A DNA stretch of 64,000 bases. Origin: a virus. Shown one piece after another: positions 16,761-30,768 of this stretch. How positions within the stretch are numbered: position 1 is the stretch's first letter; each line of letters begins with the position of its first letter. A program made the translations under genes and the position numbers. The stretch covers positions 1-64,000 of the IMG/VR virus record IMGVR_UViG_3300002153_000349; one strand, given 5' to 3'. The notes under the pieces were generated by a model, which saw only the letters and a program-made list of their open reading frames with translations, made no database searches and was not told the DNA's origin.

Positions 16761-17537
16761 ATGTCATTAATTAAAATCAAGCAAATTGACGGCTTACAAG
16801 CTGCTCTTGATCTTATTAACACCAGCATTGAATCAGGTTCGTTAAAATCATCATACACACAGGAAGACCACGGTTTTTCTGCTGGAGTTGTTATAGCGTA
16901 CGTCGGTTCTAGGTGGGTGTTAGCTGATTCAAGCACTGCTAACAAGCTAGGAAGATTAATCATCGAATCTATTGTAGATGCAAATAACTTTATTGCTGTA
17001 CAAGTTGGAACTATTACTGTTTCTACTTGGCCAAAGTTAGATGTATTAGTTCCAGGAGATTTCTACGTAGTAGATAACTCAGGTAACGGTACTTTAGAAG
17101 ATTACGTTAATACTGGTGATCCAGGTTTTGCATACAGCAATCCTGTTTTACAAGCATTAACAACAACGATGGGTCACGTTCTTCCATGGAGACCATCGCA
17201 GTCACCAACAGACCTAATTCAACCAGAAGAATTTACACAGACTTCATTCTCTGCTGTAACTTCAGGTAATTACTCATCAACAGGACTTACACTAACGTAT
17301 ACTCCTTTCCAAGATTCAACAGTTCAAGTATTCTTAAACGGTATAGCACTTGACGAATCTTATAATGATAGAAACGGAGACGTATATTTCTCAAGAGACG
17401 GTGGTGCAACTGCTGTTCCTGCATCTGACTTAGATGCCGGAGATACACTTTACTGGAACGGAACTCTTGCAGGTTATGAACTTGCTGCGAGTGATCAGTT
17501 TGAAGTAGTATACGACAAAAGTAATCTAGACGACTAA
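16761..17537 (+). CDS. Short tail fibre protein (258 aa)
   Basis: The N-terminus (LIKIKQIDGLQAALD) resembles that of the coiled-coil fibre at 12790. Residues of about 30-150 form a beta-rich domain (AGVVIAYVGSRWVLAD, LVPGDFYVVDNSGNG). The C-terminal 85 residues share the YFSxDGGxTA...AGYEL domain with the protein at 11393. It is 20 bases upstream of the collagen-like fibre gene and probably co-expressed, so it may be its adaptor or partner. An AATATATAAG element lies at 16697-16706. Confidence 0.75.
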   Translation: MSLIKIKQIDGLQAALDLINTSIESGSLKSSYTQEDHGFSAGVVIAYVGSRWVLADSSTANKLGRLIIESIVDANNFIAVQVGTITVSTWPKLDVLVPGDFYVVDNSGNGTLEDYVNTGDPGFAYSNPVLQALTTTMGHVLPWRPSQSPTDLIQPEEFTQTSFSAVTSGNYSSTGLTLTYTPFQDSTVQVFLNGIALDESYNDRNGDVYFSRDGGATAVPASDLDAGDTLYWNGTLAGYELAASDQFEVVYDKSNLDD

Positions 17538-17557
17538 AAAAAATAAATTATTAAAAC

Positions 17558-23101
<5,544 letters not shown>

Positions 23102-23126
23102 TTTAAACCAATCAAGATAATTTTAG

Positions 23127-23156
23127 AAAGGGTCCTCGAAAGAGGACCCTTTTTTT
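23127..23156 (+). terminator. Strong rho-independent terminator with GAAA loop
   Basis: An 11-bp perfect stem (AAAGGGTCCTC 23127-23137, GAGGACCCTTT 23142-23152) is closed by a GAAA tetraloop and followed by a T-run. It ends the collagen-like fibre transcript and has the same design as the terminator at 14605. Confidence 0.9.
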
Positions 23157-23160
23157 ATGT

Positions 23161-23169
23161 GATATATAG
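23161..23169 (+). promoter_or_regulatory. GATATATAG element
   Basis: It starts five bases after the terminator T-run, where a new promoter would be expected, and about 85 bases before the 2OG oxygenase gene. Confidence 0.4.
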
Positions 23170-23217
23170 ATTGTAATAACTTATTATCTTATTACAAATA
23201 GTAAACAATTTAAAATA

Positions 23218-23233
23218 TTTAAGTATAACTAAT
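23218..23233 (+). promoter_or_regulatory. TTTAAGTATAACTAAT promoter-like element
   Basis: The element is almost identical to that at 28432-28447 (TTTAAGTATAATCTAT), including upstream bases (ATATTTAAGTATAA here; CATATTTAAGTATAA there). It lies 21 bases before the ATG at 23255. Confidence 0.45.
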
Positions 23234-23254
23234 ATTATAGAACACAATATCTAA

Positions 23255-24187
23255 ATGGAGAAAATAATCAATCATGATACATTTAATAAGAATGTAAAAT
23301 TATACGTAGAAAGCGTAACTAAAGGCACAGAAAAATATACTCTTACTGGATGGGTTGGATTAATCGGAGGCGAAGCTCTTGGGTTTTCAATGTCAAACAA
23401 ACCTCTTTCCAATGAATTTACAGGTATAAGAATAGACGTAATGGAAGCATACGATAATATATTCACTAATAAGAATATGCATTTTACCCTTGAAATTCCA
23501 TTAGACAAAAAATTAAACACACTGGTTATTCACACTAGTATTGGAGAAACAGCAATCGGTCCTATAGGACACTGGTTATCTTATCATTCAGGCTTTGCAA
23601 ATACTTCAAAGGATATTATAGTAGTAGATAACTTTTATAATGACCCTGATCTTGTAAGAGAATGGGCTATGAACAGTGTAGACTTTTCACCTTCAGAATA
23701 CCATAAAGGTCAAAGAGCAAATGAAAGATTTATCTTAGATGGAACTAAAGAAAAACTAGAAGAAATTATAGGAAAACCAATATTTAATTGGAATCACGAC
23801 AGGTACGCTAATGGAATATTTCAGTTCTGTACGGCAGATCAGCAAATTGTTTATCATGTAGATAATCAGACTTACGCAGCAATGGTATATTTAACACCAG
23901 ACGCACCTCCAACCTCAGGAACTGCGTTTTATAGAAGTAAAGTAACGGGTGATTATACATTCGATGACGATAAAAGAAAAACCCAAGCATACGTTGATGC
24001 ATTCAAGGGTAACAGTAACGAAATGAATTTTTACGATGGATCTAATTTTGAAAAAATAGATGAAGTAGGGAACGTGTATAATAGATTAGTATTGTTTAAT
24101 GCTAAAAATATTCATGCTGCAACTCAGTATTTTGGAGATGCAATTGACAACGCTAGATTTTTCCACATGTTCTTTTTTGACGTATAA
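23255..24187 (+). CDS. 2OG-Fe(II) oxygenase-like protein (DUF6445 type)
   Basis: The C-terminal 190 residues show the double-stranded beta-helix iron site: YHVD (His201, Asp203), then VYLTPDAPPTSGTAFYRS, a distal His287 (NAKNIHAA) and Arg301 for the 2-oxoglutarate carboxylate. Residues 120-160 (VVDNFYNDPDLVREWA) match the start of DUF6445-like oxygenases. The N-terminal 115 residues are a separate unassigned beta domain. It is the first gene after the collagen-like fibre, followed by a glycosyltransferase and a lysyl-hydroxylase-like enzyme. Hydroxylation of the fibre is the natural hypothesis; a small-molecule substrate cannot be excluded. Confidence 0.75.
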   Translation: MEKIINHDTFNKNVKLYVESVTKGTEKYTLTGWVGLIGGEALGFSMSNKPLSNEFTGIRIDVMEAYDNIFTNKNMHFTLEIPLDKKLNTLVIHTSIGETAIGPIGHWLSYHSGFANTSKDIIVVDNFYNDPDLVREWAMNSVDFSPSEYHKGQRANERFILDGTKEKLEEIIGKPIFNWNHDRYANGIFQFCTADQQIVYHVDNQTYAAMVYLTPDAPPTSGTAFYRSKVTGDYTFDDDKRKTQAYVDAFKGNSNEMNFYDGSNFEKIDEVGNVYNRLVLFNAKNIHAATQYFGDAIDNARFFHMFFFDV

Positions 24188-24202
24188 AAAACAAATATAA
24201 AT

Positions 24203-26077
24203 ATGAAGATTAATATTATTACAAGGTGTACTAGAACAAGTAACCTTTTAACAATTAAAGAAGGAGTATTAAATGCACCTAAGGGAGTAACGGTAAATTG
24301 GCACATTGTATTTGACACAGGAGCGTTAAAGGATATTGACGCAGAGGTTCTTTCGAACTTAACAGATACTGTCAATGTCAAATTACATTTTGTAAAAGGT
24401 CAAAAAGGAGGATTATTATATCCAGAAGTTTCAGATATTATTAGAACCATTAAATCAGGTTGGATCTATTTATTAGATGACGATAATATTATTCACGATG
24501 ACTTTTATAAAACTATTAAAGCGAGTATAAAGAATCTTCCAGTTGCGCAAGTTCATATAGTTTCTCAATTAGTTGCTGGTAAAGATTTTACAGGCCAAGA
24601 AATTAGAGTTGCTAGTCGTGAAAATACAGCCTTTCAGAAAATAGACATTGCACAAATGGTTATTAATAGGAGTATATTCGATACACATTCTTTTAGTGCA
24701 AATTATGCAGCCGACGGTTTCTTTATAGAAGAAGTATTAAAAACACATGGAGATTTATTTGTATGGATTGATAAGGTTTTATGCCACTATAATTATTTAG
24801 AAAAAGTACCATCCGCTAAAATACCTAAAATACTTTATATAGGAAAAACTAAACCAGAATTAAAGTCTATAAAATATTTATCATACGAAGCAGATGAACT
24901 AGACGTCAAGTATATGGAAGACGATAGTGAAGTAATTGACACAGTCACTTTATTTAATCCTGACGCAATTATTACAAACGGAGAATCATGGAAAGAGTTT
25001 CCTAACCTAGCTTCTCTTCCTCTTCAATTTAGAAAAAGGTGGTTTAATTCAGAATCTATTGATAACATTGGAAATACCGCGTATTCCGTTGCAATGAATT
25101 CTATTTTATCTCCATCTAACCTGGAAGATGACCAGATGATTTCATTCTTCACTCCTATATATAATACTGGTGAAAAACTATGGAACACGTACAGATCTGT
25201 AAGAGACCAGACGTATAATAACTGGGAATGGGTTTTAGTAAATGATTCTACAGACGGAGGTAAAACTTTAAAGATAGCAGAGGAGATTGCCTTAGTAGAT
25301 CCACGAGTAAAGGTATATGATTTCAGAGAAAAATCAGGAGGATGTATTGGAGAATCTAAATACAGATGCTGTTCTCTTGCTAAGGGATATATTCTAGCAG
25401 AATTAGATCATGATGATTTATTAGTTAAAACGTGTGCTGAAGATTTACATAATGCAGCACAGGCACATCCGGATTGTGGTATGTTTTATGGAGATACGGC
25501 AGAAGTTAACGAAGAATGGGAAAATCAAAAATATGGAGAAGGTTTCGCACTAGGATATGGTTCTTACAGAGATGAGGAATATGAAGGTAGATTATTAAGT
25601 CCTGCGAATCAACAGAATATTAATCCTAAAACAATCAGACATATTGTAGGAGTTCCAAATCACGTTAGAGCATGGAGAAGATCTACTTATTTTGAAATAG
25701 GAGGACATAATAGAAGTTTAACAATTGCAGATGATTTTGAATTAGTTATCAGAAGCTTCCTATATTCTAAGATATGTAAAATACCTAAACTAAGTTATAT
25801 ACAGTTTCTCTATAATAACTCGGGCGGAAGAAACACTCATGATTTATCAAGAGCAGATATTCAAAGAAGAGTTAGAACTATAGCACAGTATTATAATGAA
25901 CAAATCAACGCTAGATTTATTGAGCTAGGAATAGAAGATTGGGCATATAATGAAAGGCCTGACTATCCTATCTCAGCAGAATCAAGATATGGAGAAGAAG
26001 AGGGAGTTGCTAACGAAACATACACTGAAAAATCAGGAGTTGAAAAAAAAGTAACTAAATTACAAAAAGTAAAATAA
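24203..26077 (+). CDS. Two-domain glycosyltransferase (624 aa)
   Basis: Residues 1-205 form a GT-A-like domain with a metal-binding LLDDDN (about residue 93). Residues 206-305 are a Rossmann-like linker (KILYIGKTK, PDAIITNGESW). Residues of about 311-500 form a canonical GT2 domain: MISFFTPIYNTGEKLWNTYRSV, WEWVLVNDSTDGG, then LAELDHDDLLV with the metal-binding Asp-His-Asp-Asp. The C-terminal 50 residues are acidic. Its stop overlaps the start of the lysyl-hydroxylase-like gene (TAATG), so the two are translationally coupled. A fused transferase coupled to a hydroxylase recalls collagen-modifying enzymes of animals and Mimivirus. Confidence 0.85.
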   Translation: MKINIITRCTRTSNLLTIKEGVLNAPKGVTVNWHIVFDTGALKDIDAEVLSNLTDTVNVKLHFVKGQKGGLLYPEVSDIIRTIKSGWIYLLDDDNIIHDDFYKTIKASIKNLPVAQVHIVSQLVAGKDFTGQEIRVASRENTAFQKIDIAQMVINRSIFDTHSFSANYAADGFFIEEVLKTHGDLFVWIDKVLCHYNYLEKVPSAKIPKILYIGKTKPELKSIKYLSYEADELDVKYMEDDSEVIDTVTLFNPDAIITNGESWKEFPNLASLPLQFRKRWFNSESIDNIGNTAYSVAMNSILSPSNLEDDQMISFFTPIYNTGEKLWNTYRSVRDQTYNNWEWVLVNDSTDGGKTLKIAEEIALVDPRVKVYDFREKSGGCIGESKYRCCSLAKGYILAELDHDDLLVKTCAEDLHNAAQAHPDCGMFYGDTAEVNEEWENQKYGEGFALGYGSYRDEEYEGRLLSPANQQNINPKTIRHIVGVPNHVRAWRRSTYFEIGGHNRSLTIADDFELVIRSFLYSKICKIPKLSYIQFLYNNSGGRNTHDLSRADIQRRVRTIAQYYNEQINARFIELGIEDWAYNERPDYPISAESRYGEEEGVANETYTEKSGVEKKVTKLQKVK

Positions 26078-26694
26078 TGGGAAAATACGTAGAAATATTA
26101 GATGCAAGCAATTGGGAAACATGGTGCGACAAATACATTGATCCACTTTTAAGAAAAGGAGAATACGAATTAATAGTAGATGAGGTAGCTCCAAGTGTAT
26201 TATTATTTCCTTTATTTAAAGAACAGTTTTGTAAAGATTTAATAGAACTATGTGAAACCGAGGGAGAGTGGACTGTAGATAGACACGAATTTTATCCAAC
26301 AACTGATATGTTAATTAGTCAAGTATGGATGAATGAAATTTATGCTAGAGTACTTAACGAATTTGTAAGACCTTTAGGTATATGGTTCTGGACATTAGAA
26401 GGAAAGCAATGGAATTCAATGTCAGATGAAACATTCATAGTAAAGTATACTACTGAAACACAGGCACATCTTTCTCTACACCATGACAATAGCCATTTAA
26501 CTACTGTTGTAAAAATGAATGACGACTTCGAAGGAGGAGGAACGTACTTTCCACTTTATAAAGCAAATGTAAATCCTAAAAGAATAGGAATGGCAGCTTT
26601 ACACCCAGGTGCGATAACACATAGACATGGCGCAAAGCCTATTCATTCAGGAACAAGATACATTACTGTAAGTTTCTGCAAGATGAGTGGATAA
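26077..26694 (+). CDS. Procollagen lysyl hydroxylase-like 2OG-Fe(II) dioxygenase
   Basis: The 205-aa protein shows the whole active-site block of animal procollagen-lysine dioxygenases: LHHDNS (His135 and Asp137 as iron ligands), DDFEGGGTYF, ALHPGAITHRH (third ligand His184) and SGTRYITVSF, with Arg194 ten residues after His184 as in human PLOD3. The animal enzymes read HHDAS, DYEGGGCRF, HPGRLTHYH and GTRYIAVSF in the same order. Here the catalytic domain stands alone. The expected reaction is hydroxylation of Lys in Gly-X-Lys, and the phage fibre at 17558 has hundreds of such sites. It overlaps the glycosyltransferase gene by one base. Confidence 0.85.
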   Translation: MGKYVEILDASNWETWCDKYIDPLLRKGEYELIVDEVAPSVLLFPLFKEQFCKDLIELCETEGEWTVDRHEFYPTTDMLISQVWMNEIYARVLNEFVRPLGIWFWTLEGKQWNSMSDETFIVKYTTETQAHLSLHHDNSHLTTVVKMNDDFEGGGTYFPLYKANVNPKRIGMAALHPGAITHRHGAKPIHSGTRYITVSFCKMSG

Positions 26695-26701
26695 ATAGAA
26701 T

Positions 26702-27655
26702 ATGGAACAGATAAAATCATTTAACCAATTTATTAACGAAAACTTAAACGAAGATACTAATGATCTTTTTAAAGTTTATTTAGCAATTGATCCCGATTCA
26801 GGTCACAGATGGTGGTCTTATAAGGGATTTGCCAGCGATAATTTCTTTATACAAATTAATAAAGATAATTATAAAGACATTGACATCAATCCGGATTATC
26901 CTATATTGACTTATAACTCAGGAGTTGTTGAAACTCTTTTAAAAGAAGAATTAGTTAAAAAGGAAAATGTATATAATAGACCGGAATTCATTAAGCAATC
27001 TGGCTCTAAAGCAGAGTTTCATAAAATAGTAGATGGAGATGAAAATATTCCACAAACATGCCATGACGAGAAAGAAGCTCTAAAGATTGGTTTTCCATTA
27101 ATTGCAAAGCCAGCTGAAGGACATTCAGGTATTGGAATTCAGGTTTTTAAATCTCAAGAAGATTGGGATAAAGCTGATCATTCTAAATTTGATGTATATT
27201 CAGAATTTGTAGATAAAAAATCAGAGCATAGAATAATTAACTTTAAAGGAGATGCTTTCTTTTGGATGGAAAGAGAACCATTAAATGATAAAGCAAAATC
27301 AGGTGATGGTGACGGTAAAGAAGAAATGAATTTTAAATATATTAAAAGAGACATTAATACTCTTCCTGAAAAATTTAAAACTCTAATAGAAAAGTTCTGT
27401 GATAAGTTTAAAGATTTACCTTATATATGTTTTGATATAATGGAAGATCAAGAAGGAAAGCTTTATATTATAGAAAGTAATTCTCAACCTGGAGTTCCTT
27501 ATGATTCGACAGTTCAAATATATCGTAAAATATTTAAAGACTTTTACGGAAGAGAAGTAAACAAAGACACTGATAAAGTTTTAACAAAATTATCTAATGA
27601 CTTAGACAAAAAGACAATAGAACTTGACAGTAAAAGATTCGAAATAAAAGAATAA
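26702..27655 (+). CDS. ATP-grasp ligase (RimK-like) with capsid-targeting-like N-terminus
   Basis: ATP-grasp features are in order: FPLIAKPAEGHSGIGIQVF (ATP-binding loop, about residues 130-149), EFVDKKSEHRIINFKGDAFFW, and CFDIMEDQEGKLYIIESNSQPG (metal-binding Asp, Glu and Asn). Such enzymes join a carboxylate to an amine, often adding amino acids to proteins or peptides. The first 13 residues (MEQIKSFNQFINE) match a motif shared with the products at 38319, 38855 and 45126, and resembling the T4 capsid-targeting peptide, which is cut after a Glu. It may therefore be packaged into the head. It follows the hydroxylase gene by seven bases. Confidence 0.8.
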   Translation: MEQIKSFNQFINENLNEDTNDLFKVYLAIDPDSGHRWWSYKGFASDNFFIQINKDNYKDIDINPDYPILTYNSGVVETLLKEELVKKENVYNRPEFIKQSGSKAEFHKIVDGDENIPQTCHDEKEALKIGFPLIAKPAEGHSGIGIQVFKSQEDWDKADHSKFDVYSEFVDKKSEHRIINFKGDAFFWMEREPLNDKAKSGDGDGKEEMNFKYIKRDINTLPEKFKTLIEKFCDKFKDLPYICFDIMEDQEGKLYIIESNSQPGVPYDSTVQIYRKIFKDFYGREVNKDTDKVLTKLSNDLDKKTIELDSKRFEIKE

Positions 27656-27658
27656 ATT

Positions 27659-27883
27659 ATGGCATATCCAGATATGACTTGTATGCATGTGAACCTATGG
27701 GTTCATCACATGGACATTGATAAACTGTTTGACTTTATAACAGAAAGAATTAAAGAACCACCTAACTATTGGATTTCTAGGGAATCTTGTCCTTCCACTA
27801 TTACAGGAGGATATGCAGAAATTAACGTATCCTATAATACATATCTTATGATAAGGCGCGTTAAAGAACACGGCCACTTTTAA
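27659..27883 (+). CDS. Hypothetical protein (74 aa)
   Basis: A small protein with several His and Met near the start (MHVNLWVHHMDIDKLFDFI) that may bind metal, and a Gly/Tyr-containing second half. It follows the ATP-grasp gene by three bases. No family recognised. Confidence 0.6.
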   Translation: MAYPDMTCMHVNLWVHHMDIDKLFDFITERIKEPPNYWISRESCPSTITGGYAEINVSYNTYLMIRRVKEHGHF

Positions 27884-27923
27884 AGTATTTTATATTGAAA
27901 CAATTCTACCTGGCGGTGTATAG

Positions 27924-27937
27924 CTAAGTATAGTTAA
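27924..27937 (+). promoter_or_regulatory. CTAAGTATAGTTAA promoter-like element
   Basis: It lies 13 bases before the ATG at 27951 and matches the TTAGTATAGTAA core of the long promoter repeats at 29446 and 35320. Confidence 0.35.
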
Positions 27938-27950
27938 TAAACTTCCAAGT

Positions 27951-28418
27951 ATGAATAGATTATGGTTACGATTTGCACTGTGTATTTACGCAATATTATA
28001 TACAGTGTGTCTGCCACTAATCCTAGGCATAGAGGATAGTTATAGCGATTATCACCAATTAAAACCAATCTTATTTCCTTTATTAACAATAGGAGTTTCA
28101 TTAGGATTATGGCTTCATCGTTCTATTGAATGGAAAATACCAGCATTTTTATTAATAATCATAGCAAGCTTTAGCGTTGCAAACTACCCTACAATACATA
28201 ATATATCCGCTATTTTATTTTTTATGTCATCGACGTGGATTATGCTCTTCGATAAAAGATTTAAAATCTTTGGAATAATATCCGCAATATTATACCCAAC
28301 GCTATTTATAGACACTGAACAGAATTTATTCCTATTTGAAGTGCTACAGATACCTATTCTTTCTCTTTATCATTTCTCTAGAGTAGTACACCTGATGAGA
28401 TTAAAGAAGAAAATTTAA
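27951..28418 (+). CDS. Multi-pass membrane protein (155 aa)
   Basis: About five hydrophobic segments (residues near 6-26, 38-56, 61-79, 85-99 and 106-140) joined by short loops, with a basic C-terminus (RLKKKI). It has no recognised family and no lysis-type motif. It is probably an inner-membrane protein acting on the infected cell. Confidence 0.65.
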   Translation: MNRLWLRFALCIYAILYTVCLPLILGIEDSYSDYHQLKPILFPLLTIGVSLGLWLHRSIEWKIPAFLLIIIASFSVANYPTIHNISAILFFMSSTWIMLFDKRFKIFGIISAILYPTLFIDTEQNLFLFEVLQIPILSLYHFSRVVHLMRLKKKI

Positions 28419-28431
28419 ACAATTTCACATA

Positions 28432-28447
28432 TTTAAGTATAATCTAT
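28432..28447 (+). promoter_or_regulatory. TTTAAGTATAATCTAT promoter-like element
   Basis: It abuts the ATG at 28448, so a transcript started here could be leaderless for that gene or serve mainly the exonuclease gene downstream. It is nearly identical to the element at 23218. Confidence 0.4.
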
Positions 28448-28696
28448 ATGGCAAAGAAGAAAACCAAGCTAGAGATTATTCACGTTAAGAAGCCTATTAT
28501 AGGTGAAACTTACTATTTTTACTTCGCAGGAGGATGGGATATAGGTACACTAGACTGTACTGCAGATAAATTAACTGAAACCTATGGCCATCGATGGTTT
28601 ACATTTGTTAATGGAAATTATGGAAGACAAATGAGATATCCAGTCTCTATTTATAATATTAGAAAAACTCAACCAAAACAAGAAAAAGATGTATAG
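28448..28696 (+). CDS. Hypothetical protein (82 aa)
   Basis: Lysine-rich ends flank a beta-rich aromatic core (ETYYFYFAGGWDIGTL, HRWFTFVNGNY), suggesting a small barrel-like fold. It overlaps the exonuclease gene by eight bases. No family recognised. Confidence 0.6.
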   Translation: MAKKKTKLEIIHVKKPIIGETYYFYFAGGWDIGTLDCTADKLTETYGHRWFTFVNGNYGRQMRYPVSIYNIRKTQPKQEKDV

Positions 28697-29438
28697 TATT
28701 TCAGATTTAAAGAACATGTTATTTATCGACATTGAAACGTCGACAGCTGCAAAAGATCTAAAAGGTTACGCAGAAATTATTGGAGAGAATGCATATTCTC
28801 ACTGGGAAAAGAAAGCAAAGTATGGTAGACAAAGCAAATCAGAGTATGAAGGAGTTTCAGATGCTGATATGTATATCAAGGATGCTGCCCTTTATCCTGA
28901 ATTCGGACGAGTAGTAGTAATTACAATTGGACAGATCACCTTCCCAGATGGCATTACACCGACCCCTAAAGTAAAGTCCTTTTATGGAGACGATGAAAAA
29001 GAATTACTTAAAGAATTCATGCATACGATGGGTCTTATATTTAATAAGAATCCTAAGATCCAGATAGTAGGTCACAATATTAAAGGATTCGATATGCCCT
29101 ACCTTATTAAAAGATCTATTATAAAGAGAGTTGAAATTCCACAGCAATTACATTTACAAAAATTAAAGCCATGGGAAAACTGTCTATTAGATACTAATGA
29201 AATTTGGAAGTTCGGTGGATGGAACGGTGCATCTCTTTCTATGATATGTGATCTTTTGGAAATTCCATCTCCTAAACAAAATATGTATGGTGGAGAAGTT
29301 TCAGAAGCGTATTATGCTGGAAGATTAGAAGAGATCAAAGACTATTGTGAAGATGACGTAGTAGGAACTATGAATATTCTTTTAAAAATGTCGGACATGG
29401 AATTAGTATTTAATAATCGGGTAGAAGCTCCGTTTTAA
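28689..29438 (+). CDS. DEDDy 3'-5' exonuclease (PolB-exonuclease-like)
   Basis: The three exonuclease motifs are in order in 249 residues: Exo I FIDIET (about residues 12-17), Exo II VGHNIKGFDMPYL (about 118-130) and Exo III YCEDDV (Tyr-x3-Asp). The fold matches the stand-alone predicted exonucleases related to family B polymerase proofreading domains. Polymerase motifs are absent. It probably acts in phage DNA replication or repair, or in degrading DNA ends. A promoter-like 66-bp repeat follows the stop codon. Confidence 0.85.
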   Translation: MYSISDLKNMLFIDIETSTAAKDLKGYAEIIGENAYSHWEKKAKYGRQSKSEYEGVSDADMYIKDAALYPEFGRVVVITIGQITFPDGITPTPKVKSFYGDDEKELLKEFMHTMGLIFNKNPKIQIVGHNIKGFDMPYLIKRSIIKRVEIPQQLHLQKLKPWENCLLDTNEIWKFGGWNGASLSMICDLLEIPSPKQNMYGGEVSEAYYAGRLEEIKDYCEDDVVGTMNILLKMSDMELVFNNRVEAPF

Positions 29439-29445
29439 TTTAAAC

Positions 29446-29511
29446 TTTTTTGAAAATAAACAGCTAAAAGTTTTTTTATCTCAGATTTTTTGCTTATATT
29501 AGTATAGTAAT
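29446..29511 (+). promoter_or_regulatory. 66-bp promoter-like repeat, copy 1
   Basis: The segment is identical over 66 bases to 35320-35385, and a diverged third copy lies at 35763-35822. Each ends 15-18 bases before an ATG (29527 here). It has an AT-rich upstream part, TTTTTTGCTTATATTAG and a TATAGTAA box. Conservation at three sites ahead of unrelated genes points to a promoter. Confidence 0.7.
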
Positions 29512-29526
29512 TAAAAATAAAGAAAT

Positions 29527-29811
29527 ATGTTTGAAGACTTTGAAGACCAAAATAACGATGAGCACGATGAAATAACTCAGATTCAGAAAAAAGCAGATAT
29601 GGAAAATAATCTTCATGAATTAAAAGATAAACTAGTTAGAAATAACTGGGAAATGATCTTAGAAAAAGGAGTTGATTTTAAATCAATGCAAGACAACGGT
29701 ATTGAAATTGAACCCGTTGTTAGAACATTACAGCAAATGCTAGATTGGTTTCAGGAATCTGAAGAGTATGAAAAATGTGCATATCTTAAAAATATTTTAG
29801 ACAATAAATAA
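29527..29811 (+). CDS. Small acidic protein with UVR-like C-terminus (94 aa)
   Basis: A strongly acidic N-terminus (MFEDFEDQNNDEHDE) precedes a helical region ending in LDWFQESEEYEKCAYLKNIL, the FxExEEYEKC pattern shared with the products at 8255, 30761 and 31361. The motif resembles UVR hairpins of UvrB, McsA and ClpC. It is the first gene after promoter-like repeat copy 1, so probably well expressed. Function unknown. Confidence 0.7.
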   Translation: MFEDFEDQNNDEHDEITQIQKKADMENNLHELKDKLVRNNWEMILEKGVDFKSMQDNGIEIEPVVRTLQQMLDWFQESEEYEKCAYLKNILDNK

Positions 29812-29828
29812 ATGTGTATAAATATATC

Positions 29829-30023
29829 ATGGAAGAACAATTACTAAAAGTCATTGCGGAGCAACTTACTAGAATTGCAGATCTTATGGAAAACCAACAG
29901 AAAAGAGATGTGGTTGAAAAAAGAAAGAGCATCAAAGTCGTTAAGGAAGCCGTAAAGAAAAGAAAGAATGAACTACTACGAACTGCTGCAGATAGACAAG
30001 TCAGCAAGCCAAGCCGAGATTAA
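29829..30023 (+). CDS. Small basic helical protein (64 aa)
   Basis: ATG at 29829 gives 64 residues; an in-frame GTG at 29814 would add five. The sequence is a continuous amphipathic helix (MEEQLLKVIAEQLTRIADLM) followed by a Lys/Arg-rich stretch, possibly a nucleic-acid-binding coiled coil. The last 56 bases overlap the start of the DnaJ-like gene in another frame. Confidence 0.55.
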   Translation: MEEQLLKVIAEQLTRIADLMENQQKRDVVEKRKSIKVVKEAVKKRKNELLRTAADRQVSKPSRD

Positions 30024-30768
30024 GAAGGCCTATCGTAAATTAGCAAAACAATATCATCCCGATACTGATCAAGGGGATGAGTCTTCCTTTAAAGAAATCG
30101 TTAATGCGTATGAAGTTTTATCTGACGAAAACAAGAAAAGAAAATATGATATTAGCATAGGACATGCATCTTCTGATAATCCATTTCATACTTGGTTTCA
30201 AAATGAAGGAGGATCTTTCAGCGATATGTTTAACGATGCATTTGGTTCTTCGTCAAAGGGAGTGGATGTCACTGTTAGAATGACAATAACCCTAGAAGAA
30301 TCTTATCATGGAACTCAAAAGAGAGTAGACCTAGGTTCTAAAAAGTTAAATGTTAATATACCTAAAGGAGTCTATGAAGGTATGAAGCTAAAGATTAGTG
30401 GAAAAGGTCAACCTCATCCGGCTAATTCATCTGCACCTAACGGAGATTTAATCATTGTAATTAATTTAAAATACGATGATAGGATTATATTAAACGGAAG
30501 TGATATTTACGTAGATGCAAACGTTCCCTTTTATGACATGATTCTAGGAACAGAAATAGAAGTAAATACACCCTTTTATAAATTAAAGGTAAATGTTCCT
30601 CCAAACTCACAAAATAATAAGATACTAAGAATAAGTGGCAAGGGTTTTCCGATATATAGTATGAATACTTTTGGTAACCTTATGGTGAAGTTAAATGCAT
30701 TTAATCCACCGCTAAAGGATTCACAAATAGACTTAATAAAAAAAATTAAAAAGATAGACAATGAATGA
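29968..30768 (+). CDS. DnaJ-like co-chaperone (266 aa)
   Basis: Residues 1-62 are a J-domain with the HPD motif (YHPDTDQG, about residue 30). A short Gly/Ser/Phe-containing linker follows, then two beta-rich C-terminal substrate-binding domains (GVDVTVRMTITLEESYHG, NVNIPKGVYEGMKLKISGKG, ISGKGFP). There is no zinc-finger, so it resembles CbpA-type DnaJ. It should stimulate a host DnaK. The ATG lies within the preceding gene, and its end overlaps the next gene by eight bases. With ClpC and ClpP it forms a proteostasis set. Confidence 0.9.
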   Translation: MNYYELLQIDKSASQAEIKKAYRKLAKQYHPDTDQGDESSFKEIVNAYEVLSDENKKRKYDISIGHASSDNPFHTWFQNEGGSFSDMFNDAFGSSSKGVDVTVRMTITLEESYHGTQKRVDLGSKKLNVNIPKGVYEGMKLKISGKGQPHPANSSAPNGDLIIVINLKYDDRIILNGSDIYVDANVPFYDMILGTEIEVNTPFYKLKVNVPPNSQNNKILRISGKGFPIYSMNTFGNLMVKLNAFNPPLKDSQIDLIKKIKKIDNE

